Assembly: GCA_902782795.1 (NCBI GenBank)
Contig: CACZOT010000322.1
Coordinates: forward strand, 1 to 5,575
Direction: 5' to 3'
DNA length: 5,575 nt
DNA from: an uncultured Eubacteriales bacterium
GTDB taxonomy: Bacteria; Bacillota; Clostridia; Christensenellales; Aristaeellaceae
The number at the start of each line of letters is the position of its first letter. The stretch's first letter is position 1. The translations under genes and the position numbers were made by a program. Shown piece after piece: positions 1 to 5,575 of this stretch. Under the pieces are notes generated by a model. It did no database searches. It saw only the letters and a list, made by a program, of their open reading frames with translations, and was not told the DNA's origin.

Positions 1-3000
1 CCCAAAGGCGAACACGTCGCCCAGCACGCGCATGGCCTCGGCGGAGGAGTATTCGCGCCGCACGTACTCCACGCCCGCGGCGCTGGCCCGGCGCAGGGCG
101 GCCTCGTCGTTGTAGACCCGGGCGATCTTCTCGGCGATCTCCTCGGGCGTGTCGGCGATCATGAGGATGTCCTCCGCGCCGCGGATGCCCTCCGCGCCGC
201 AGGAGGTGGTGACGACCGGCAGGCCCATCTCCATGCTCTCCACGACCTTGCCCTTGATGCCCGCGCCGTAGCGCAGGGGCACTACGCACAGGCGGCTGCG
301 GCGGTAGAAGCCGGCCAGCTCCTCGTCGGAGATCATGCCCTCCAGGACGAGATCCGGCCCGGCCAGGGCCTTGAGATCCTCGGGCATGCGGCTTCCTGCA
401 ATGTGCGCGACGACGCCGGGCAGTTTTTTGCGCAGTAGCGGGAGGATCTCCCCGGCGAGCCACTTCACCGCGTCCACGTTCGGGCCGTGCTGGAAGCCGC
501 CGATGAAGAAGAGCCCTTCGCGCTCGGCGAGGGAATAGGGGACGTCCGGCACGTTGTCGAAGATGTAGGCGGGGATGGCCATGGCGCGGATGGCGGGGTC
601 GATCCGGGCGATCTCCTCCACCTCGACCTGGGAGGGGTAGGCCGCCATATCCGCCTTGCGCATGAGGGAGAGCTCCTGCTTTTTCCACTGCTCCGCCTCG
701 GCGAGAAGACCGCTCTCGTGGGAGACGGCGTACTCGCGCTGCATGCGCAGGAAGTGGAGATCGTGACCGTAGTAGAAGATCTTCGCCTTGGTCTTCTCGC
801 GCAGGAAATCGATGTACTTGACCGAGATGTGCGGCCGGTTCAGGAAGGCGTAATCGAACCGGTCCGCGGCCTGGAGGATCCATTCCTTCCAGTGCTCGGC
901 GTACCAGGGCCCGTAGAGGACCTCCACGCCCAGCTGCTGCAGCGCGGTGGTATAGGGCTCGTGGCGGTAGAAATTATCGCCGATGAACTTGACGTTGTAG
1001 CCCTGCTCGGCAAAGAGCCGCAGGTAGGCGTAGACCGTGCGGCTGCCGGCGTCCTTGTCGAACTGGGGCACGTAATGGTCCACAAAGAGGATGGTCTTTT
1101 TACCGTAGGAGCGGTCGCGCGCGGTGAAGACGCCCTGGGCGTTCTCGTTGTGCCCGGAAAGGGCGTCCTTCCATTTTTCGAAGAGCGCGGCCTGGTTCTT
1201 GACCTGGTAGGCCTTGAGGCCTGTGGAGGTGTCCGTGCCGTTGGAAACGCCCTCGAAATGCACCACCACCGAGGCGGGCTGGTAGACCACGCGCTTCCCG
1301 GCCGCCCAGACGGACATGGCCAAATCGCTGTCCTCGCAGTAGGCGGGGGCGAAGCGGTCGTCGAAGCCGCCCAGCTCCTTCCAGAGGGAAGCGCGGATCA
1401 TGATCGCCGCGCCGGAGATGTAATCCACATCCTTGACGTAGTTGAATTCCGGCGCTTCCGGGTCCTGACGATTGCCATAGTTCCAGGCGCTGCCGTCGCG
1501 CCAGAGGATGCCGCCCGCCTCCTGCAGGCGGCCGTCCGGGTAGATGAGCTTGGAGCCGCTCATGCCGATGGAGGCGTCCGCGTCCATGAGCCGCACGAGA
1601 GCCCCCAGCCAATCCGGCTGCACCTGGGTATCATTGTTGAGGAAGAAGATGTATTCGCCGCGCGCAACCTTCGCTGCGTTGTTGCAGTTGCGCAGGAAGC
1701 GCTGGTTCGTCTCGGTGCGCGCCACGCGGATGTTCTTGACGAGCTCCTGGATGCGGGAAGTGTTGTCCGTGGAGCAGTCGTCCGCGATGATGACCTCGTA
1801 GGAGACGTCCGGAGTGTTGGCGAGGATGGAGCGCAGGCAGGCGTAGGTGTACTCAAACTGGTTGTACACCGGGATGATGATGGAGACCCGCGGCTTGGGC
1901 CAGGCGGGGAAGGAGAGCGGCGCGTATTCCTCAAGGGGCTTTTCCGCCTGCACGGCCTCGAGCTTGGGCGGCTCATGCCGCTGCGGGACGGCTTCCTGCT
2001 CGCCCGCGAAGGCGCTGTCCCCGTGCACGAGCCGGCCGCGGAAATTCGCGACGCGCCCGCGGTCCGCCTTGAGGCGGCGGGCCATGGCTACCGGGTGGCG
2101 CAGGAAACGGAAGGTGTAGCGCACGACCAGACGCCGGCGCGAACCCATGGGCAAAAGCGCCCCGCTGACCTTCTGCAGCCCGTGGGCCAGCTTCCATGCC
2201 TTGGAATTCTCGATGAGCGCGAGGCGGTATTCCTTCTGCTCGAGATCATTCACGCGGGCCTGGAGCCCAGCGCGCTGCGCCTCCAGCGCGGCGATGGATT
2301 CCTCGCGCTGGCCAATCTGCGCGCGTATGGAGGAAAGCTCCTCCTCGCGCTGGGCGATGACCTCCTCGCGCTGCGCGATAGTCTCGTCGCGCTGGGCGAT
2401 GGCGCCGTCGCGCGAGCGCACCTCTTCGTCCAGGCTCTTTCCCCAGGCGGAGAGCTTTTCCACCTGCTCGTTGAGTCCGGAGATCAGGACGCTGTTTTCC
2501 GCGGCCTGCTTATCCAGCCCCTTGCCCCAGGCGGAGAGCTTTTCGACCTCGCCGCCGAGGCGGCGGATCTCCCGGTCGCGCTCGTTCAGCTGGGAACGGA
2601 GGACGCGCAGGGCGTCGATCTGAGCGGCGGAGGAGCCGCTGGCGCGGCTGTAGCCGGAGACCAGTTCGGAGAGCCGGGCGATCTCGCTGTTGAGGAGGTA
2701 AATCTCGTTGGCGTGTTTGGCCAGGCCGCGGAGCAGAGGAGCGCTGTCGGCGCCGGTAAAGCGGTCCCCGCTCTCCAGAAGGGTCAGGAGCGTATCCTTG
2801 TCCTCGAGGGAATCGGCCCTGTCCCGCAGGGCAAGGTATTCCGCGGCGCCGCCGAGGCGGTCGTCCATAGGGGTGGGGTGCGCCGCCGCCCAATCGCTTT
2901 TGCAGGCGGCAAAGAGCAGCTGATACGCCTCGCCCAGGGGCCGGCCGCGCAGATAAGCGGCGACCTCCCTTGGAAGCGATTCGTACACGCCCGCGAGCTC

Positions 3001-3579
3001 GCTCGTGCCGATCTCGATATACGTCGCGTCCTGCATGACGGGCGTGAAGCCGCACTGCACGAGCATATCCACCGCCTGCTCGTAGGCGAAGAGGTGGACG
3101 TGGGTGTTGTCGAGGATGCCGGTGTCCGTATAGGCGAAGCGGTTGCGCAAAAGATCGATGATCACGCCGTTGTAGGCCACGTTCGGCACGGAAACGAGCA
3201 GCCGCCCGTCCTCCTTGAGCAGGGGCAGGCACGCGCGAAGGACGGCCGAGGGCTCGGAGAGGTGCTCGAGCACGTCGGCAAAGAGGATATAATCGTACTC
3301 GTTTTCCGTAAACGCCCTGCGCCAGGAGAGGGTATCGATGTTCCCCAGCCAGCCGTCGGTTGCGAAGGCGAGGGCGCGCTGATAGCACTCCGGGTCGATC
3401 TCCACGATGGAGACGCGGCAGCCGCGTTTTTGCATCTCTCTCGTCATCACGCCGCTGGCCGGGCCGAATTCCAGCACCCGCGCGCCGGGCGCGATCTCCC
3501 GCAGGAGCTTGGCGTGGGACATCTCGCCCGAGGGATCGAGCTCCTTGACGTATTTATCGGCGTTCGTATTGCGATCCAT
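1..3579 (-). CDS. WsaE-like multidomain enzyme: methyltransferase, coiled coil, GT2 and GT4 glycosyltransferases (3' end outside window)
   Basis: Probably extends and methyl-caps a surface polysaccharide at the cytoplasmic face of the membrane. I read 1193 codons without a stop or frameshift from an ATG with a good ribosome binding site; the C-terminus lies beyond the left edge. Residues 1-195 are a class I SAM methyltransferase: glycine-rich motif LEFGPASG (36-43), acidic VEID (59-62), ADVLEHL (101-107), then GILDNTHVHLF (154-164). Residues about 196-290 are mostly helical with no recognised fold. Residues about 290-455 are a coiled coil with heptad repeats. ENSKAWKL (457-464) resembles a linker motif I associate with surface-glycan transferases. 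Residues 562-800 are a GT2 (GT-A) domain: VSIIIPVYN (565-573), ADDCSTDNT (599-607), metal-site-like LNND (647-650), probable catalytic YCEDSD (747-752). Residues 826-1193 are a GT-B fold of GT4 type: IGGFQHGPNVDAVKWL (1026-1041), YGAGIKGKVVESMEMGLPVV (1104-1123). Plan and position after wzt match WsaE of Geobacillus from memory; donor sugar and linkage are not deducible. Confidence 0.93.
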   Translation of the reverse strand, partial: MDRNTNADKYVKELDPSGEMSHAKLLREIAPGARVLEFGPASGVMTREMQKRGCRVSIVEIDPECYQRALAFATDGWLGNIDTLSWRRAFTENEYDYILFADVLEHLSEPSAVLRACLPLLKEDGRLLVSVPNVAYNGVIIDLLRNRFAYTDTGILDNTHVHLFAYEQAVDMLVQCGFTPVMQDATYIEIGTSELAGVYESLPREVAAYLRGRPLGEAYQLLFAACKSDWAAAHPTPMDDRLGGAAEYLALRDRADSLEDKDTLLTLLESGDRFTGADSAPLLRGLAKHANEIYLLNSEIARLSELVSGYSRASGSSAAQIDALRVLRSQLNERDREIRRLGGEVEKLSAWGKGLDKQAAENSVLISGLNEQVEKLSAWGKSLDEEVRSRDGAIAQRDETIAQREEVIAQREEELSSIRAQIGQREESIAALEAQRAGLQARVNDLEQKEYRLALIENSKAWKLAHGLQKVSGALLPMGSRRRLVVRYTFRFLRHPVAMARRLKADRGRVANFRGRLVHGDSAFAGEQEAVPQRHEPPKLEAVQAEKPLEEYAPLSFPAWPKPRVSIIIPVYNQFEYTYACLRSILANTPDVSYEVIIADDCSTDNTSRIQELVKNIRVARTETNQRFLRNCNNAAKVARGEYIFFLNNDTQVQPDWLGALVRLMDADASIGMSGSKLIYPDGRLQEAGGILWRDGSAWNYGNRQDPEAPEFNYVKDVDYISGAAIMIRASLWKELGGFDDRFAPAYCEDSDLAMSVWAAGKRVVYQPASVVVHFEGVSNGTDTSTGLKAYQVKNQAALFEKWKDALSGHNENAQGVFTARDRSYGKKTILFVDHYVPQFDKDAGSRTVYAYLRLFAEQGYNVKFIGDNFYRHEPYTTALQQLGVEVLYGPWYAEHWKEWILQAADRFDYAFLNRPHISVKYIDFLREKTKAKIFYYGHDLHFLRMQREYAVSHESGLLAEAEQWKKQELSLMRKADMAAYPSQVEVEEIARIDPAIRAMAIPAYIFDNVPDVPYSLAEREGLFFIGGFQHGPNVDAVKWLAGEILPLLRKKLPGVVAHIAGSRMPEDLKALAGPDLVLEGMISDEELAGFYRRSRLCVVPLRYGAGIKGKVVESMEMGLPVVTTSCGAEGIRGAEDILMIADTPEEIAEKIARVYNDEAALRRASAAGVEYVRREYSSAEAMRVLGDVFAFG
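2275..2400 (-). repeat. 21-base heptad-coding tandem repeat inside the coiled coil
   Basis: Six successive 21-base units encode six heptads, residues 394-435 of the multidomain enzyme: IAQRDET, IAQREEV, IAQREEE, LSSIRAQ, IGQREES, IAALEAQ. The first three units and the fifth are close copies at DNA level (core CAGCGCGA on the coding strand); the fourth and sixth have diverged. Each unit is one coiled-coil heptad, so gain or loss of a unit would keep the reading frame and lengthen or shorten the rod by one heptad. The repeat is read directly from the sequence; the structural effect is inferred. Confidence 0.85.
2428..2547 (-). repeat. Pair of 36-base direct repeats spaced 84 bases apart, in the coiled coil
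   Basis: Coding-strand bases 2547-2512 and 2463-2428 are near copies (31 of 36 bases match, with 20 identical bases in a row). They encode VEKLSAWGKGLD (residues 345-356) and VEKLSAWGKSLD (373-384). The offset is 28 residues, exactly four heptads, which fits duplication of a four-heptad block within the coiled coil. The intervening residues are no longer alike, so the duplication, if that is its origin, is old or partial. Confidence 0.75.
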
Positions 3580-3584
3580 GACGG

Positions 3585-3592
3585 CACCTCAC
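3585..3592 (-). promoter_or_regulatory. Ribosome binding site of the multidomain enzyme, overlapping the wzt stop
   Basis: The coding strand reads GTGAGGTG, then five bases, then the ATG at 3579. The TGA inside this motif (3591-3589) is the stop codon of the upstream wzt gene. This fixes the ATG at 3579 as the start, ahead of the next in-frame ATG at codon 20. Ribosomes finishing wzt end on the signal for the next gene, which suggests translational coupling. Confidence 0.8.
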
Positions 3593-4905
3593 TTTGCTTT
3601 CGGGCCGCGCTCGATGCAGGTGAGCGTGCCCTCCTGAAGGTACAAAAGCCCGGGAATGTCGAACTGGCGCGGGCGGATCGAGAAGACCCAGACGTCGTCG
3701 AGCCAGCACAGCTGCACATGGTCCTCCTGTACGCCGTTGGCGATGGCGACGGTGATGGTGTACTCTCCCTTGTTCAGCTGGGGGATGGTGAAGGAAAAGC
3801 GGTATTCGAATTCGCCCTGGCCGACGGGGAGATCCTTTTGCAGCGTGCAGCTGTTCATGCCGATGATCTCCGTGCCCAGGCGGTCGCGGATGGCCAAGCC
3901 GATCAGCGGCGCGTTCTGCCGGGAGAGGAAGCGGGCGTGGGCGGCGAAGACGACCTCCTGCCCGGGCTCGACGATCTCCAGCGGCTGGCCGGTGCGGGCG
4001 TCCGCGAACACGCAGGAATCGATCGCGGCCTCGCCCGTGCCCTTGGGCTTTACGGCGGCGTTGATGGGCAGAAGGCGTAGGCGCAGGCCTTCCTCGTCGG
4101 AGACGCTGTCCGGGTCTTCCGCGCTCTCGTCGAAGCCGAAATCCCCGCGCTGGCGGCTCTCCTCGATGGTTTTGTCGATGAGATACGCCCGGTACTGTTC
4201 GAGCCCCTGGTCCGGCGCGCCGTCGAAGCGCAGGCGGCCCTTCTCCAGCCAGATGACCCGCTTGCAGAAGCGCAGCACCGCGCCCGGGTCGTGCGTGACG
4301 AGGATGACGGTCTTGTCCTTCATGAGCTTTTCCATGGCGCGGTAGCACTTCTGCTGGAAGCGCATATCGCCCACGGAAAGGGCCTCGTCCACGATGAGGA
4401 TATCCGGGTCGGAATAGATCTGCGTGGCGAAAGCCAGCCGCACGAACATGCCGCTGGAATAGGTCTTGACCGGCTGATAGATGAAATCTCCAATGTCGGC
4501 GAATTCCACGATGGCGGGCAGGCGCTTGTCCATCTCCTCGCGGGAGAAGCCCATGATGGTGCCGCTGAAGTAGATGTTCTCGATGCCGGTATAATCCTGG
4601 TTGAAGCCGGCGCCGAGCTCCAGGAGGGCGGAGATGCGCCCGTCCACGTCCACCTGGCCCTCGCTCGCGCTCAGGACGCCCACGACGATCTTGAGCAGCG
4701 TCGATTTGCCCGAGCCGTTCGTGCCGATGATGCCCACGCTCTCGCCTTTGCGGATGGAAAGGGAGATGTCGCGCAGGGCGTAGAAATCCTCGTGGTAGCT
4801 GCGCCGCAGGGGGCTCAGGGCCTCCTTGACGCGGTCGGTGGGGGATTTATAGAGCGGGTAGCACTTGGTGAGATGGCTGATCTCGATGGCGTTTTCCGGC
4901 TGCAT
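3589..4905 (-). CDS. wzt: Polysaccharide ABC exporter ATP-binding protein, Wzt type, with C-terminal extension
   Basis: Cytoplasmic ATPase that powers export of a surface glycan through the membrane protein encoded just upstream. 438 residues, complete. The ABC domain covers about 1-245: Walker A GTNGSGKST (61-69), the LELGAGF segment (96-101 region) usual in Wzt/TagH proteins at the Q-loop position, signature YSSGM (149-153), Walker B ILIVDE (169-174) with the catalytic Glu at 174, D-loop SVGD and H-loop His205 in VTHD. An acidic linker (about 254-273, rich in Asp and Glu) leads to a beta-rich domain (about 276-438) like the Wzt C-terminal domain, which in E. coli O8/O9a binds the exported polymer. 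TagH-type ATPases may also carry extensions, but this one, with LNKGEYTITVAIANG (377-391) and a WVFSI strand (406-410), reads as Wzt_C. The start has two purine-rich ribosome-binding stretches upstream. The gene lies 18 bases after wzm and 9 before the large enzyme. Confidence 0.95.
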   Translation of the reverse strand: MQPENAIEISHLTKCYPLYKSPTDRVKEALSPLRRSYHEDFYALRDISLSIRKGESVGIIGTNGSGKSTLLKIVVGVLSASEGQVDVDGRISALLELGAGFNQDYTGIENIYFSGTIMGFSREEMDKRLPAIVEFADIGDFIYQPVKTYSSGMFVRLAFATQIYSDPDILIVDEALSVGDMRFQQKCYRAMEKLMKDKTVILVTHDPGAVLRFCKRVIWLEKGRLRFDGAPDQGLEQYRAYLIDKTIEESRQRGDFGFDESAEDPDSVSDEEGLRLRLLPINAAVKPKGTGEAAIDSCVFADARTGQPLEIVEPGQEVVFAAHARFLSRQNAPLIGLAIRDRLGTEIIGMNSCTLQKDLPVGQGEFEYRFSFTIPQLNKGEYTITVAIANGVQEDHVQLCWLDDVWVFSIRPRQFDIPGLLYLQEGTLTCIERGPKAK

Positions 4906-4908
4906 TTT

Positions 4909-4921
4909 CCTCGCCCCCTTT
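4909..4921 (-). promoter_or_regulatory. Ribosome binding site of wzt
   Basis: The 18-base gap between wzm and wzt reads AAAGGGGG followed by C and GAGG on the coding strand, then AAA and the ATG at 4905. The AAAGGGGG stretch sits eight bases from the ATG, a standard distance; GAGG is only three bases away and is less likely to be the one used. The whole gap is taken up by this signal, leaving no room for a promoter or terminator between the two genes. Confidence 0.75.
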
Positions 4922-4923
4922 AG

Positions 4924-5575
4924 TCAGATCAGGTCCGCGAAGTGCGGCCGGAGCCGGTTGTACACCAGCGCGCCCACGACGAACAGGAGCGCCGTCACGC
5001 CCCAGAAATAGACGGTCAGCCCCGGGTTCTGCCAGAAGGGGATGCCGTAGATGAAGCTTTGCCGGTAGCCGTTGGCCACGTAATACATGGGGTTGAGCTT
5101 GAACACGCGCAGGATGCCCGCGCCCATCTGGCTCGGATCCCAGAAGATGGGGGTGAGCCAGAAGAGGATGCTCATGAAGATCGAGACGAGCTGGGCGAAA
5201 TCCTTGAAGAAAACGGAAATGGAGGAGACGAGCCAGGAGAGCCCCACCATCAGGCAAAGTTCCGAGAAGGAATAGTAGAGGGCCTGCAGCCACATCCATT
5301 CCGGCTTGTAGCCGTAGATCTCGAACATGAAGCAGGCGAAAAAAATGAAAAACACATGAATGTACGCCGCCGAGAGCACCTTCACCAGGGGAAGCGTGCT
5401 CGTGCGGAAGCGCATTTTTTTCACGAGATAGCCGTATTCGTACAGGCAGTTCGCGGAGGAGACCACGCCGTCGTTGAAGAAGATCCAAGGCACGTTCGCG
5501 GCCAGATACCAGAGGATGAACTCGATATCGTCCACCGGCGGGTTGCGGAAGCCCACCTGGAACACGAACCACATC
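4924..5575 (-). CDS. wzm: Polysaccharide ABC exporter permease, Wzm/TagG type (5' end outside window)
   Basis: Inner (cytoplasmic) membrane channel subunit that pairs with the Wzt ATPase to export an undecaprenyl-linked glycan. The window holds the last 216 or so codons. The Met at 5574 is probably internal: members usually run about 260-280 residues and begin with an amphipathic helix and a first membrane segment that are missing here, so the start lies past the right edge. Counting from that Met, hydrophobic membrane segments fall near 17-34, 63-85, 95-120, 126-146 and 187-206. Family-typical stretches are EYGYLVKKMRFRTSTLPLVK (46-65), SILFWLTPIFWDPSQMG (135-151) and LNPMYYVANGYRQSFIYG (160-177). 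The protein ends RPHFADLI, as expected for a short cytoplasmic tail. TagG, the wall teichoic acid permease, belongs to the same family; the Wzt_C-like extension and the large methyltransferase-glycosyltransferase downstream favour a polysaccharide or S-layer-type glycan over teichoic acid. Confidence 0.93.
   Translation of the reverse strand, partial: MWFVFQVGFRNPPVDDIEFILWYLAANVPWIFFNDGVVSSANCLYEYGYLVKKMRFRTSTLPLVKVLSAAYIHVFFIFFACFMFEIYGYKPEWMWLQALYYSFSELCLMVGLSWLVSSISVFFKDFAQLVSIFMSILFWLTPIFWDPSQMGAGILRVFKLNPMYYVANGYRQSFIYGIPFWQNPGLTVYFWGVTALLFVVGALVYNRLRPHFADLI

Noticed and set aside
2275..2400. The 21-base repeats as a CRISPR array or regulatory iterons
   Set aside because: The units are contiguous with no unique spacers, lie inside a continuous reading frame and match the coiled-coil heptad period, so coding constraint explains them.
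2510..3388. A second minus-strand frame of 292 codons inside the multidomain enzyme
   Set aside because: Arg/Pro/Ala-rich off-frame product; the real frame over the same bases encodes the methyltransferase and the start of the coiled coil.
487..4080. A 1197-codon open frame on the plus strand, as long as the real genes opposite it
   Set aside because: Its codons are in exact register with the minus-strand codons of the multidomain enzyme and wzt. It stays open only because those genes almost never use TTA, CTA or TCA (the reverse complements of stops) in GC-rich DNA. Its translation is rich in Val, Gly, His, Asp and Leu with no domain motifs, and it crosses the boundary of two convincing minus-strand genes with complete domain motifs.
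3656..4345. Open frame of 229 codons on the plus strand opposite the Wzt C-terminal part
   Set aside because: The translation is Ser/Arg-rich low-complexity sequence typical of an off-frame reading of GC-rich coding DNA, with no initiation signal favouring it over wzt.
3554..4348. A second minus-strand frame of 264 codons overlapping wzt
   Set aside because: It is an alternate frame of wzt giving Arg/Pro/His-rich protein; the true frame there carries the ABC motifs and the C-terminal domain.
4291..4923. Open frame of 210 codons on the plus strand opposite wzt
   Set aside because: It lies in the same register opposite the Walker A, signature and Walker B coding region of wzt, and its translation shows no recognisable motif; it is an antisense shadow.
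4847..5572. A minus-strand frame of 241 codons overlapping both the permease and the start of wzt
   Set aside because: It is Arg/His/Pro/Leu-rich, lacks membrane segments, and runs across the wzm-wzt junction, where both true frames have well-supported ends and ribosome binding sites.
5572..5574. ATG at the right edge as the true start of wzm
   Set aside because: Starting here would remove the N-terminal cytoplasmic helix and first membrane segment that the family needs; the codons are likely internal and the gene continues past the edge.

Overview
The window is a compact, GC-rich stretch (visibly high GC; not counted) in which every supported gene lies on the minus strand and is read right to left. 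It holds three consecutive genes of one apparent operon for making and exporting a cell-surface polysaccharide: the C-terminal part of an ABC-2 type glycan exporter permease (Wzm/TagG type, 5575 to 4924), a complete exporter ATPase with a C-terminal glycan-recognition-type extension (Wzt type, 4905 to 3589), and a very large multidomain enzyme (3579 down to the left edge, still open after 1193 codons). The gaps are 18 and 9 bases, each with a good Shine-Dalgarno sequence, and no promoter or terminator is seen between the genes.

The large enzyme is the main point of interest. In order, it carries a SAM-dependent methyltransferase, a helical region leading into a long heptad-repeat coiled coil, a family-2 (GT-A) glycosyltransferase and a family-4-type (GT-B) glycosyltransferase. 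Both its domain plan and the gene order wzm-wzt-enzyme recall WsaE of the Geobacillus stearothermophilus S-layer glycan cluster, a methyltransferase joined to two rhamnosyltransferase domains. The methyltransferase plus coiled coil also recalls WbdD of E. coli O8/O9a, where a coiled coil acts as a ruler for chain length. The inferred working model is that the glycosyltransferase modules extend a polymer at the inner face of the membrane, the methyltransferase caps its non-reducing end, the coiled coil spaces capping from extension and so sets length, and Wzt/Wzm recognise and export the finished chain.

The organism is most likely a GC-rich member of the Firmicutes (Clostridia-like): the permease wording looks Firmicute-like and the ribosome binding sites are strong. 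This is an impression from the sequence; no search was run, and a Gram-negative or other lineage is not excluded. The sugar being polymerised cannot be read from this sequence. No RNA genes, mobile elements or CRISPR arrays are seen, and no stretch longer than 20 bases lies outside a gene.
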